A stretch of 64,000 nucleotides of DNA, taken from positions 1 through 64,000 of the forward strand of contig JAJXXW010000028.1 of the NCBI GenBank assembly GCA_021780905.1, in the 5' to 3' direction. The notes beneath the pieces are model-generated. The model was not told the DNA's origin. It made no database searches and saw nothing but the letters and a program-made list of their open reading frames with translations. Made by a program: the position numbers and the translations under genes. Shown in pieces: positions 7,561 to 16,952 of the stretch (position 1 is its first letter; each line of letters opens with the position of its first letter). This stretch comes from a bacterium. Its GTDB lineage: Bacteria > Verrucomicrobiota > Verrucomicrobiia > Limisphaerales > UBA11358.

Positions 7561-9354
7561 ATGAGTGAAGATTTGATTATCGGCATTGCCGGTTCCGGCG
7601 GCGACGGCGTGATTTCGGCGGGTGAATCGCTGATCACGGCGGCGGCGCTGGAAGGTTACCATGGCGTCATGACCAAGAGCTTCGGCTCGCAGATCCGCGG
7701 CGGCGAAGCCTCGTGCCGGCTGCGGCTGGCGACCCGGCCCGTGCTCAACCCCAACGGCCCGCTCGACGTGGCGGTGGCGCTCAACTGGGATGATTTCAAA
7801 CGGTTCGGCGCGGAACTGCCCGTCGAGGCCGCGACCATTGTCATCTACGAGAGCAACACTGGCGTCGCGCCCGACAAGCTGCCGTTGCAGGGCGTGAAGC
7901 CGGCGGTCGTCTTCAGCGTGCCGATCACCGCGATGGCGGCGGAACATGCCGGCACCGACAAGGCCAAGAATATCGTCATTGCCGGCCTGCTCGCGGGCTG
8001 GTTCGGCATCGGCCGCGAGAGCATGCTGGCGGGCATCCGCAAAAAATTTGCGAAGAAAGGCACCACCGTGGTCGAAGGCAATGTCCGCGCGTTCCAGGCC
8101 GGACTTGATTTCACCACCGCCAATCCGCTGCCGCAAGATCGCAGGCTATCAACGCCGAAATCCGGTGGTCAGACCAAGCTCCTGACCGATGGCAATGATA
8201 TGTGCGCGGCGGCGGCGATTTTTGCCGGCTGCACCTTTTTCGGCGGCTATCCCATCACGCCTTCGACGGAGATCATGCAATTTCTCGACCGCGAGATTTG
8301 GAAATACGGCGGCACCGTTTTGCAGGCGGAGGATGAAATCGCCGGCATCGGCGCCGTGGTCGGCGCGTCGTTCGCCGGCAAAAAAGCGATGACCGCCACC
8401 TCCGGTCCCGGCATGTCGCTGAAGACCGAGATGCTTGGTCTGGCGAGTCTGGCGGAACTGCCGCTGGTCTGCGTCAACGTCCAGCGCGGGGGGCCGTCCA
8501 CGGGGATGCCGACGAAGGCGGAGCAATCGGATTTGTTTCAGGCGGCGTTTTCCGCGCACGGCGATTGTCTGCGGCCGGTGCTCGCGCCCACCAGCGTCGG
8601 CGACATATTCGGCGTCACGGTGGAAGCGTTCAATCTCGCGGAATATTACCAGACGCCGGTGATTGTGCTGTCCGACCAGGAAATTGCGCAACGCAAGGAG
8701 ACGGTGGATCCGATAGACACCTCGAAATTCCAGATCATCGAGCGCCGGCGGCCGACCGGGCCGGAGTTGACGAATTACACGCGGTTCAAATTAACCGAAT
8801 CGGGCATCAGCCCGATCAGCCATCCCGGTATGCTTGGCGGCAACTATCTCGCGGCCGGCATCGAGCATAATGAACAAGGCCGTCCGACCGCCAGCGGCGA
8901 AATGCACGCGCGCATGAACGAAAAGCGGTTCAACAAATTTAATCCGCTCAAAAACCGCCGCGATCTCTTCACCATCGAAGGCGATCCGGAAGCGCCCATT
9001 GGCATGGTGAGCTGGGGCAGTGTGGCCGGCGTGGCGCAGGAAGCGCTGCGGCTGGCGCAGGCGGAAGGCTTGCAGGTGAAACTCCTCGTGCCCCGGCTGC
9101 TGTATCCGGTGGCCGAAACGGTCTATCAGGACTTCTTCGCGTCCGTCCAGCGCGGTTTGTTCATCGAACAATCCCACCAAGCGCAGCTCTATCGCCTCGT
9201 GCGGATGTATGTGGATTTCCCGGCCGTGGTCAAACCCTTCGCCAAGAGCGGCTCCAATCCCATCCTGCCCTCGGAAGTGCTCAAGCGGCTGCGCGAAATG
9301 GTCGTGGCCATCCAAGGCAATCAGCAGCATCAACCCGAAGCCGTCCAAGATTGA
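7561..9354 (+). CDS. korA: 2-oxoacid:ferredoxin oxidoreductase, fused gamma-alpha subunit
   Basis: A 597-aa protein. The N-terminal ~190 residues are the gamma domain ('GIAGSGGDGVISAGESL', 'KSFGSQIRGGEASCRLR'), fused to the alpha pyrimidine-binding domain ('GYPITPSTEIMQFL', 'TSGPGMSLKTEMLGLA'). It ends with the transketolase C-terminal-like domain. The reaction is reversible oxidative decarboxylation of a 2-oxoacid, most likely 2-oxoglutarate, to the acyl-CoA with reduction of ferredoxin. The partner beta subunit follows 32 bp downstream, making a korAB operon with no separate ferredoxin subunit. Substrate is inferred from family length and architecture; pyruvate or branched-chain acids are alternatives. 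Confidence 0.9.
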   Translation: MSEDLIIGIAGSGGDGVISAGESLITAAALEGYHGVMTKSFGSQIRGGEASCRLRLATRPVLNPNGPLDVAVALNWDDFKRFGAELPVEAATIVIYESNTGVAPDKLPLQGVKPAVVFSVPITAMAAEHAGTDKAKNIVIAGLLAGWFGIGRESMLAGIRKKFAKKGTTVVEGNVRAFQAGLDFTTANPLPQDRRLSTPKSGGQTKLLTDGNDMCAAAAIFAGCTFFGGYPITPSTEIMQFLDREIWKYGGTVLQAEDEIAGIGAVVGASFAGKKAMTATSGPGMSLKTEMLGLASLAELPLVCVNVQRGGPSTGMPTKAEQSDLFQAAFSAHGDCLRPVLAPTSVGDIFGVTVEAFNLAEYYQTPVIVLSDQEIAQRKETVDPIDTSKFQIIERRRPTGPELTNYTRFKLTESGISPISHPGMLGGNYLAAGIEHNEQGRPTASGEMHARMNEKRFNKFNPLKNRRDLFTIEGDPEAPIGMVSWGSVAGVAQEALRLAQAEGLQVKLLVPRLLYPVAETVYQDFFASVQRGLFIEQSHQAQLYRLVRMYVDFPAVVKPFAKSGSNPILPSEVLKRLREMVVAIQGNQQHQPEAVQD

Positions 9355-9386
9355 GCCGGCGAAATTTTCAAGAAAGAGAAAAGAAT

Positions 9387-10292
9387 ATGACCACTCTCGA
9401 ACCTCCTGTGAAACCGATGTCGCTGACCAAATTTCAGGCCGGCGATTTCAAGAGCGACCTCAAACCCATCTGGTGCCCCGGCTGCGGCGACTTTGGCGTC
9501 GTGACCGCCATCACCCGCGCCCTGGCGAACATCGGCCGGCCGCCGCATGAAATCGCCTTCGTCTCCGGCATCGGCTGCTCCAGCCGCATTCCCGGCTACA
9601 CCACCGCTTACGGTTTCAACACCGTGCATGGACGTTCCCTGCCCATCGCCCAAGGCATCAAACTCGCCAACCCGGAACTCCTCGTGCTCGTGGCCAGCGG
9701 CGACGGCGACGGTTTTTCCATCGGCGGCGGCCACGTCGCCCACGTCATCCGGCGCAACATTGACCTCACCTACATCGTGATGGACAACCAGATTTACGGC
9801 CTCACCAAAGGCCAGCTTTCCCCCACCTCGCAACGCGGGCGCAAAACGGTCACCTCCACCTTCGGCAGCCTCGAGAGTCCGGTGAACCCGCTGCTCTACG
9901 TCATGGGCTATGGCGCATCCTATGTGGCGCAAGGCACGCCGGCGGACATGGTCGGCCTCGGCAAGATCATCGAGGAAGGCATCCGTTTCCCCGGCTTCGC
10001 GTTCATCAACGTCCAATCTCCGTGCGTGACTTACGGCCAGGAAGACCAGCAGCTCAAAGCCCACAAGACCCACATGCAGAGCCTGGAAGCGATGGGCCAC
10101 GACACTTCCGACCGCGCGAAAGCCACCGAACTCGCCCGCGAATACGGCACCAAGCTTTACACCGGCGTGCTGTATCGCAATCCCAACCCGCCGCCGACTT
10201 ACGGCCAGGGCGTGACCGAACGCCAGGAAGCGCTCCAGAAACAGACCATTCCGCGCCACGAGATCCTCAACCGTTTCAAGCCGGCCAATTGA
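9387..10292 (+). CDS. korB: 2-oxoacid:ferredoxin oxidoreductase, beta subunit
   Basis: 301 aa from the ATG at 9387, behind an A/G-rich stretch (agaaagagaaaag). It carries the thiamine-pyrophosphate and Fe-S region: 'WCPGCGDFGVV' near the N-terminus, 'GIGCSSRIPGY', then the Mg-TPP motif 'GDGDGFSIGGGH' with 'MDNQIYGLTKGQ'. It holds the TPP and the [4Fe-4S] cluster of the two-subunit enzyme and pairs with the upstream gamma-alpha gene. Length fits the ~290-340 aa family. Expected in the cytoplasm, at the TCA cycle/ferredoxin link. Confidence 0.92.
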   Translation: MTTLEPPVKPMSLTKFQAGDFKSDLKPIWCPGCGDFGVVTAITRALANIGRPPHEIAFVSGIGCSSRIPGYTTAYGFNTVHGRSLPIAQGIKLANPELLVLVASGDGDGFSIGGGHVAHVIRRNIDLTYIVMDNQIYGLTKGQLSPTSQRGRKTVTSTFGSLESPVNPLLYVMGYGASYVAQGTPADMVGLGKIIEEGIRFPGFAFINVQSPCVTYGQEDQQLKAHKTHMQSLEAMGHDTSDRAKATELAREYGTKLYTGVLYRNPNPPPTYGQGVTERQEALQKQTIPRHEILNRFKPAN

Positions 10293-10529
10293 ATGGTGGC
10301 GGCGGCGCGGCAGAGCGCCACATATTTCCACGGAGATTTTCGGAGGCTATGCTTGTCCCCGTTTTCAAACCACTGGCCGACGAAAATAGGCGATAACTGT
10401 CTGGCGCTGACCGACGGTTTGGTTGATCGTCGTTGTTCTGTTCCCCGGGATACTTGGATAGGAGGAAGGCTGCCGTGGCACCGCTTTCTCCCTCCCGTTT
10501 TCTTGGGGGATTCTTTCCATCACCACCGG

Positions 10530-10655
10530 TGGTCTGACTGACGCAGTTCCCAGCCGTGCTCGTAGCCGCGTAGGGGGATGTCCTCATGCTTCGAGTTCCG
10601 CCACAACCGTTCCACAAACCGGTTGTCCAGCCACCGTCCGCGCCCGGCCATGCTC
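10530..10655 (-). pseudogene. IS3-family transposase C-terminal fragment
   Basis: The minus strand reads 'MAGRGRWLDNRFVERLWR' then 'NSKHEDIPLRGYEHGWELR'. This is the conserved last third of IS3-group OrfB integrase cores, including the final catalytic-region Glu in the 'ERLWR' helix. Only ~40 codons survive. The rest of the 10293-10934 interval shows no gene. Confidence 0.7.
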
Positions 10656-10934
10656 ATGTTTTTTTTCGGCATCCGAAAAATCAGCCGTGTCCGCGCGACG
10701 CTTCAATCCCGGCGTGGCTGCGGCTTTTTTTCTTCCGCCTCCATCCACGAACTAGACACGGGGGGAGCAGTTTTGTCTTGAAGAGGTTCATCGGGCCTGA
10801 ACGGGCGAAATGGGGGGGCGCTTGAAAATCGCGGATTTACCGCATCAAACCAAGGAAATTTGGGCAATTGGAAAATCTGAAAGGATTGTCCGTCTGGCCG
10901 TCGCTCTGGCAAGCGAATTGCATAGAGCAGGGCT

Positions 10935-12134
10935 GTGGTTATTCTGACTTTATTAATCCGGGTCAAGCGACGGGCTCTGAACTGGCTGCTCCCGCTGACG
11001 CTGCTCATTTTGTCATCCCCGGTCGCCAAAGCATCGGTGGGTTCCACCCTAGTATGGAGCCCCAGTTTGGATCCGGCGGTGACCGGCTACAACATTTATT
11101 TCGGGACGGCGAGCCGCAATTACACGGGAAAAATCAACGTGGGCGACGCCACCACCGCTTACGTCGGCAATCTGCTGCCGAACACGACGTATTATTTTGC
11201 CGCCACCACCTATGACGCGGCAGGCAATGAAAGCGCCTTTTCGCCAGAGGTGATTCAGGGCAACTATCAATTCAATCCACAGAACGGACTGGCACTGGCC
11301 ACCTGCCCGCCGGCTTTGACCAACGATCAGGTGGTTTTCAGCCTCGCCGCCGGCGCCCCGGCTGGGGTCGCAATCAACCCGACTAACGGAATCCTCTCCT
11401 GGATGCCCGGCGTTTTGGCTCCCAGCCAGACCAGTGCCATTGCGATCAATGTCACCGACCTGAACAATCCTGGCGCCAGCACACAAATCAGCCTGCAGGT
11501 GACGGTGGGTGATTACCTCGGGCTGGCGTTGCCCGCCGCGCCCGTCGTGGCTGCCGCCACCGGCCAGACGGGTATGCTGCCGATCACACTCACGGCCAAC
11601 AGCGGCGTCACGAACTGCACCTTCAGCGTGGGCTGGGACGGCAACCGCCTGCTCAATCCGACCCTGGCCTGCTACCCGCCCGTGGCCGGCGGCACGCTGC
11701 TGAATCAAGGATCCAATCTCGTCATCCAGATTTGGACAGCCAATGGTCAATCGCTCATCGGGACCAATCTGGTGGGGCAAATCCAATTTACAGCCAACCA
11801 GAACTTGCAAAACTCGGCGTTCTTGAATCTACCGTTCACCGCCGTCGCCGGGGCCAAAACGGATGGCACCAGCTTTGCCAACACGAACGGTCAATCTGGC
11901 GAGGTCGTTTTCGTCGGCACGCAACCTTTGCTGCGACCGACCTGCGCCGGCGGGACCAGAACCCTGACCTGTTTTGCGAATCCGGGATTTTCCTATGAAT
12001 TGCAATGCGCCACCAATTTCGCGTCGCCGTCGCCCTGGCAGCCGGTGGCCACCTGCCAGCAGACGAACGTCGCGCAGGATTTGACCTTTGAAAGCGCGCC
12101 GCCGATGGCCTTTTACCGGCTCAAGCAATTGTGA
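10935..12134 (+). CDS. Exported fibronectin type III domain protein
   Basis: A 399-aa protein starting with GTG. The N-terminus has basic residues then the hydrophobic stretch 'LNWLLPLTLLILSSPVAKA', a signal peptide. Residues ~36-105 form an FN3 domain ('LVWSPSLDPAVTGYNIYFG', 'LLPNTTYYFAATTYDAAGN'). A cadherin/Ig-like putative-binding segment and a cohesin-like beta region follow, ending 'MAFYRLKQL'. It probably functions at the cell surface or in the periplasm as a binding or structural protein. No catalytic motif is seen. The N-terminal boundary is uncertain, since the ribosome site is weak. Confidence 0.7.
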   Translation: MVILTLLIRVKRRALNWLLPLTLLILSSPVAKASVGSTLVWSPSLDPAVTGYNIYFGTASRNYTGKINVGDATTAYVGNLLPNTTYYFAATTYDAAGNESAFSPEVIQGNYQFNPQNGLALATCPPALTNDQVVFSLAAGAPAGVAINPTNGILSWMPGVLAPSQTSAIAINVTDLNNPGASTQISLQVTVGDYLGLALPAAPVVAAATGQTGMLPITLTANSGVTNCTFSVGWDGNRLLNPTLACYPPVAGGTLLNQGSNLVIQIWTANGQSLIGTNLVGQIQFTANQNLQNSAFLNLPFTAVAGAKTDGTSFANTNGQSGEVVFVGTQPLLRPTCAGGTRTLTCFANPGFSYELQCATNFASPSPWQPVATCQQTNVAQDLTFESAPPMAFYRLKQL

Positions 12135-12209
12135 GCCGCCGGATGGATTTTTCAAAAATGTGTTGACACCCGGCCGCCCAATCAGCAAGTAAAGACCAAA
12201 ACACTCGCT

Positions 12210-12899
12210 ATGGCCGCCAAAACCAAACTCCCGCCGGTGAAATCCAAGCCGGCCAAGTCGCGCATCGTGGTTGTGGAGGACCACCCGGTTTTCGCCGAGG
12301 GACTGGTTCGGCTGATTGACGGCGAAGCCGACATGCAAGTGTTGGAGAAAGTGGCGGACGGCGCGAAGGCACTCGGGGTCATCCGGAGATTAAAGCCGGA
12401 CCTCGCGCTGGTGGATCTGGGTTTGCCCAACAAAAGCGGACTGGAAGTCATCAAGCAAGTCCGCGCCGCCAAACTGCCCGTCAAGCTGCTGGTCGTGTCC
12501 ATGTATGACGAGGCGTTGTATGCACAGCGCGTGCTGCAGGCCGGCGGCGATGGTTACATCATGAAACAGGAGGACCCGCCGGAGATCATCAACGCCATCC
12601 GCGACGTGCTGGCCGGCCGCATCTATGTCAGCGAAGAAGTCCTGGCCAACGGCGCCACCCCGGCCGCACCCGCCGCCGCGCCGGTCAGCGAGCTGGACAA
12701 GTTGTCGGACACGGAACTGGAAATCCTCGAATGGCTCGGCAAGGGCCGCAGTAACGAGGAAATCGCCGGTTACGTCCGCCTGAAGGATGCCCGCGAGGTG
12801 GCCGCAAAATTAAGTCAGATTCAAGGCAAGTTGAATCTCAACGGCTTGAATGCCCTGATTCGCTACGCGGTGTGCTGGGTTGAAAGTCCGGCCAATTAA
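12210..12899 (+). CDS. NarL/LuxR-type response regulator
   Basis: A 229-aa protein. A basic leader precedes a receiver domain ('RIVVVEDHPVFAEGL', phospho-acceptor Asp in 'LALVDLGLPNKSG', 'KLLVVSMYDE', conserved Lys in 'GYIMKQE'). An Ala/Pro-rich linker leads to a LuxR-like helix-turn-helix that begins 'LDKLSDTELEILEWLGKGRSNEEIA'. It would bind DNA when phosphorylated. It lies tail-to-tail, 21 bp from a large HisKA_3-type kinase, the family that normally pairs with NarL regulators, so the two are likely partners. Targets are unknown. Confidence 0.85.
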   Translation: MAAKTKLPPVKSKPAKSRIVVVEDHPVFAEGLVRLIDGEADMQVLEKVADGAKALGVIRRLKPDLALVDLGLPNKSGLEVIKQVRAAKLPVKLLVVSMYDEALYAQRVLQAGGDGYIMKQEDPPEIINAIRDVLAGRIYVSEEVLANGATPAAPAAAPVSELDKLSDTELEILEWLGKGRSNEEIAGYVRLKDAREVAAKLSQIQGKLNLNGLNALIRYAVCWVESPAN

Positions 12900-12920
12900 A
12901 AGTCCAGCTTCCCCCGCCGC

Positions 12921-15881
12921 TTACCTTGCCTTTTCGTCGGCTTCGGGTTGGTCGGCCAGCACCAGCGGCACGGTGACGGTGATGGTCGTCCCCTTTTTTG
13001 ATCCGGGCAGGATTTTGCAGGTGCCACCCAGCACCTTCGCCCGTTCTTGAATATTGGTCAGGCCGAACCCGTGTCCGCGCTTCTTGGGCGGGCCGGCTTT
13101 CTTGAGGTCAAACCCGCGACCGTCATCGGCGATTTTCAGAGTGACGGACTGGCCTTTCACCACGAACTCCACCTTGATGTTCCGGGCCTGCGCGTGTTTC
13201 TCGATGTTGTTGAGGACCTCCTGCAAAATGCGGAACAAGTTTAATTCGGTGATGCTGGCCAGCCGGTGCTTCGTCTCGGGAATCCGGCATTGCACCGCAA
13301 GGTCGGTGCGCAACTGGAATTCGCTGCAGAAATTCCGGCACGCGGCGAACAGTCCGAAATGGTCCAGGTCGCTGGGCCGCAGGTCGTGCGAGATGCGCCG
13401 GTTTTCCTGCAGCGCCTTGACGAGCAACTGGTCGCAGCGCGACAGGATCACCCGCGCCGCCGGCGAGAGGCCCTCCAAATTTTGCTCCACTTTTTTCAGC
13501 CGCATTTTGACGGAGGCGAGAATCTGATTGATGCCGTCGTGCAGTTCCCGCGCTATGGCCTGGCGCTCGGCCTCCTGAATTTCAATGATCCGCCGGGGGA
13601 ATTGCAGCAACTCCTCCTCCGCGCGTTTGCGCTGCGTGATGTCGCGGACATACAGCGTGAAGTTCGGCTGCCCCTTCAGGCGGATGCGGGTGATGGTCAG
13701 TTCGGCCGGAAAGCGGCTGCCGTCGCTGCGCAAAATCGGCATCTCGATGCGGCTGCCGGCCGCCGGACCTTTTTCGCCGGTGAAACTGCGGGCCAGGCCG
13801 TCCTCAAACCACGGCTGCAGGGAGGGCGGAATGAGCTCCAGAATATTCCGGCCGACCAGCTTGGCGCTGCGGTGGGTGAAGATTTTTTCCGCCGCCGCGT
13901 TCAGCTCGACGATTTTCCCGGCATGGTCAATCGTCACGATGCCGTCCAGCGCCACCCGCATGATGGCGCCCTTGCGGGCCTCGCTTTCCGAGAGCGCGTC
14001 CCAAAGCTCCTTGCGCTTGGTGATGTCATCCGCGATGCCGGCGATGCGATACACTTTGCCGACTTCGTTGCGGATGGGAAAGGCGCGGTCTTGAATCCAT
14101 CGGATGGAGCCGTCCGGCCGGAAGATGCGATAAACCTCGTCATAAGTGCCCTGGGCTTGTTTGGTGCGGATGGCTTCCTTGATCCGGGGCCGGTCTTCGG
14201 GATGGATGGCTTCAATCCGATCCGCCGGCGAGGCGTAAAGGCTCTGGCAGGAGCGGCCCCAGATTTCCTCGTAGCCGCGGCTGACGTAAATCAGTTCCTG
14301 CTGGAGCGGATCGGTCATCCAGAACACCTGCTGGATGTGGTCGGAGAATTGCCGGAACTTTTCCTCGCTGGCGCGCAACAGGTTTTCCGCGCGGAGGCGG
14401 TCGGTGTTGTCGCGCAGAAACAACAGGATTTGGTTTTCCCGCTGCTTGAGGATGGTGGCGACGACCTCCACATCCAGCCGGCTGCCGTCCTGGCGGCGGA
14501 GCTGGGTGTCGAACCGCGCGCCGCCGGATTTCAGCGACTGGTGCAGGTGGTGGAGCGTCAGGTCCGGAAACGGATTGTTCCGGTGTTCCTGGACGCCCAG
14601 GCTCATGCCCAGCAAAACCTCGCGGGGGCAGCCGATCATCCGGCAGCAGGCTTCATTGGCGTCCAGAAACTGACCGGCTTGATTCAGGCGGCAGAACCCC
14701 TCCAGCGTGGTGCTGAGGATTCGCTGGCTCAAGGCTTCCTGCTCGTGCAATTTCTCCTCGGCCAGCTTGCGCTGGGTGATGTCGGTTAGGATGCAAACCA
14801 CCAGGTGCGCGTCGGCCCCTGCGGCACCGACCAGCGTCCAGTGGCACTGAAAAATCATCGGCTTCTGCGCCTTGCTGAAGCCGATCAATTCCCCATGCCA
14901 TTTGCCGGTGCGCAGCAAAATGTCCTGCGCCGCCTTGGAACGCTTGGGATCTTCGTAGAGCAACTCGTTCATGTTGCGTCCCTGGACTTCGGCCGCCGTC
15001 CAGCCCAGCGCGCGCTCCGCACCCTTGTTGAAATATTGAATCCGGCCGCCGAGGTCGCGGACAATGATCACATCGTGCGCTTGGTCGAGCAGGCTGAGGA
15101 GCTGGTGGATTTTTTCCTGTGCCGCCTTGCGCTCGGTGATGTCGCGCACCACGCACACCCAGCCGGCCGACTGTGCACCGGGGCCGTTGATGTGGGTGGC
15201 GCTCAACTCCACCCGCACGGGCTCGCCGTTTTTTTTCAGCAGGGTGTATTCGGCCTCGCGAAGGACGCCGGAATTTCTGGCGGCCCGGATGTCGGCCTGG
15301 ATCTTTTCATATTCCGCCGCCGCGGCCAGCTCGGAAATTTTTTTGCCGATCAACTCCGCCGGCCCGCCGTAACCCATCAGCGCGACGGCGCGCGCGTTGA
15401 CGTTCGTGATCCGGTCGCCCTGAAACATGCAGAAGGCGTCTGGCAGGATGTCAATCAGCCGGCGGTGATGCTCCTCGCTCGCCCGCAGCGCCCGCACGGT
15501 TTCCCGCAGCCGCATCAGCGTTCGGATTCGCGCCCGCAACTCCTCCAGATCCACCGGCTTGGTCAGGTATTCATCCGCCCCCGTCACCAGCCCCTGCACC
15601 TTGTCGGCGCTGCTGATGGCTTCGCCCGAGCAGAGCACCACCAGCATGTCGCGCAGTTCAGCGTCGCCTTTGATTTGCCGGCAAACCTCCCGGCCGCCCA
15701 AGTCCGGCAGCCGCACATCGAGCAGCACGAGATCGGGCCGGCGGGTGCGTGCCATTTCCAAACCTTGCCGGCCCGTGGCCGCCTCCAGCACTGCATAGCC
15801 GTCCTCACGCAGAAATTCCGCATGCAGCCTTGAAACATCACTGTTGTCGTCCACCACCAGAATGGAGCCTTTGTCTTTCAT
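12921..15881 (-). CDS. Multi-PAS sensor histidine kinase with N-terminal receiver
   Basis: 986 aa from the ATG at 15881. The frame is open to 16076 but the extension has no homology-like features. The order is a receiver domain ('SILVVDDNSDVSRLHAEFL', Asp in 'LVLLDVRLPD'), then five PAS/PAC modules. The modules are recognisable by repeated 'VRDITERKxAQE'-type ends. Last comes a HisKA_3 dimerisation helix with the phospho-His in 'AIARELHDGINQILAS' and an HATPase ('DDGRGFD', 'GHGFGLTNIQERA'). No transmembrane helix, so it is a soluble sensor. Pairs with the NarL-type regulator facing it. Ligands are unknown. Confidence 0.88.
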   Translation of the reverse strand: MKDKGSILVVDDNSDVSRLHAEFLREDGYAVLEAATGRQGLEMARTRRPDLVLLDVRLPDLGGREVCRQIKGDAELRDMLVVLCSGEAISSADKVQGLVTGADEYLTKPVDLEELRARIRTLMRLRETVRALRASEEHHRRLIDILPDAFCMFQGDRITNVNARAVALMGYGGPAELIGKKISELAAAAEYEKIQADIRAARNSGVLREAEYTLLKKNGEPVRVELSATHINGPGAQSAGWVCVVRDITERKAAQEKIHQLLSLLDQAHDVIIVRDLGGRIQYFNKGAERALGWTAAEVQGRNMNELLYEDPKRSKAAQDILLRTGKWHGELIGFSKAQKPMIFQCHWTLVGAAGADAHLVVCILTDITQRKLAEEKLHEQEALSQRILSTTLEGFCRLNQAGQFLDANEACCRMIGCPREVLLGMSLGVQEHRNNPFPDLTLHHLHQSLKSGGARFDTQLRRQDGSRLDVEVVATILKQRENQILLFLRDNTDRLRAENLLRASEEKFRQFSDHIQQVFWMTDPLQQELIYVSRGYEEIWGRSCQSLYASPADRIEAIHPEDRPRIKEAIRTKQAQGTYDEVYRIFRPDGSIRWIQDRAFPIRNEVGKVYRIAGIADDITKRKELWDALSESEARKGAIMRVALDGIVTIDHAGKIVELNAAAEKIFTHRSAKLVGRNILELIPPSLQPWFEDGLARSFTGEKGPAAGSRIEMPILRSDGSRFPAELTITRIRLKGQPNFTLYVRDITQRKRAEEELLQFPRRIIEIQEAERQAIARELHDGINQILASVKMRLKKVEQNLEGLSPAARVILSRCDQLLVKALQENRRISHDLRPSDLDHFGLFAACRNFCSEFQLRTDLAVQCRIPETKHRLASITELNLFRILQEVLNNIEKHAQARNIKVEFVVKGQSVTLKIADDGRGFDLKKAGPPKKRGHGFGLTNIQERAKVLGGTCKILPGSKKGTTITVTVPLVLADQPEADEKAR

Positions 15882-16102
15882 GTCGCGCGGCAAAACCCAC
15901 TTATACTCCGGGGCCTCGGAGGCTGAAAGTAAAAACCATGCCTCATTCATCACACCGGCTGATTGGCTGCAAATCCATGTGCGGTCCCCGCTTATCGGGG
16001 GGACAAATCGGTTCCATCGTCGGATCGGGATTATCTTGCCCGCCGATTGAAATTCCTGGTGGAATTCGCCGGACAAGTGTGCGACAAGTGGAGCCTATTT
16101 TT

Positions 16103-16858
16103 ATGAGCCACAAAACCGCCATCATCACCGGAGGATCACGCGGCATCGGCCGGGCCATCGCCCTGCGCCTGGCCAGATCGGGGGTTGATTCCATCATCAC
16201 CTACAAAACGTCACAAGTCGAGGCCGGCGAGATTGTGAAACAAATCGAGGCGTTCGGCGCCCGCGCCGTGGCCGTGCCCTTGGATGTGGCCGCGCGCGAT
16301 TCCTACTTGAATTTTGCCGCCGTCGCCAAGGGCGCGCTCGGAAAACTCGGCGCGACGAAATTTGATTTCCTCGTCAACAACGCCGGCATCGGCCTCTCGC
16401 AGCCGTTCGCCGAAACCACCGAGGCGCAATTCGACGAGATGACCAACATCCACTTCAAATCCGTCTTCTTCCTCTCGCAGACCTTACTGCCGCTCATCAA
16501 CGACGGCGGGCAGATCGTCAACATCTCCACCGGCACCAGCCGGTTCGTGCTGCCGGGCTACTCGATTTACGCGTCACTGAAAACGGCTGTGGAAGGACTG
16601 ACGCGCTACATGGCCAAGGAACTCGGCCCGCGACGAATCCGCGTCAACGTCGTGGCGCCGGGCGCGACGGAAACGGATTTTCGCGGCGGCTTCATCCGGA
16701 ACAATCCGCAGTTCAAGAAAATGATGGAGGCGAACATCGCGCTGGGCCGCGTGGGGCAGGCGGACGACATCGCCGGCGTGGTCAACGCGCTGCTGTCCGA
16801 CGATTGCTACTGGATCAACGGCCAGCGCATCGAAGCCTCCGGCGGCCAGGTGCTATAA
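16103..16858 (+). CDS. Short-chain dehydrogenase/reductase
   Basis: 251 aa from the ATG at 16103. A classical SDR: NAD(P)-binding 'TGGSRGIGRAIALRL', 'NNAGIG', the catalytic Ser in 'VNISTGTS' and the YxxxK motif in 'YASLKTAVEG'. The C-terminus 'DCYWINGQRIEASGGQVL' is typical of FabG-like members. Probably an NADPH-dependent 3-oxoacyl or related reductase. It stands alone, divergent from the kinase, and is not near fatty-acid genes, so substrate is unknown. Confidence 0.82.
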   Translation: MSHKTAIITGGSRGIGRAIALRLARSGVDSIITYKTSQVEAGEIVKQIEAFGARAVAVPLDVAARDSYLNFAAVAKGALGKLGATKFDFLVNNAGIGLSQPFAETTEAQFDEMTNIHFKSVFFLSQTLLPLINDGGQIVNISTGTSRFVLPGYSIYASLKTAVEGLTRYMAKELGPRRIRVNVVAPGATETDFRGGFIRNNPQFKKMMEANIALGRVGQADDIAGVVNALLSDDCYWINGQRIEASGGQVL

Positions 16859-16901
16859 CCGGGTTTAGGCCGGTCCGCGTGGCCCTTCCAGCCGCCACCA
16901 A

Positions 16902-16936
16902 CAAAAAAATCCCCAGGCCGATTCCGGTCTGGGGAT
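16902..16936 (-). terminator. Rho-independent terminator after fba
   Basis: A 12-bp stem with one wobble pair (16909-16920 with 16925-16936). On the minus strand it is followed by a run of seven Ts, from the A-run at 16903-16909. It lies 17 bp beyond the stop of the aldolase gene. Confidence 0.85.
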
Positions 16937-16952
16937 GTTGTTTGAGTTTATT

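Noticed and set aside
12162..12195. TTGACA upstream of the NarL-type regulator as a -35 box
   Set aside because: No -10 element at acceptable spacing; the nearest TAAAGA is 21 bp away.
13266..15833. Long plus-strand frames (507 and 342 codons) under the PAS kinase
   Set aside because: Antisense to a gene with clear receiver, PAS, HisKA and HATPase motifs. No motifs of their own.
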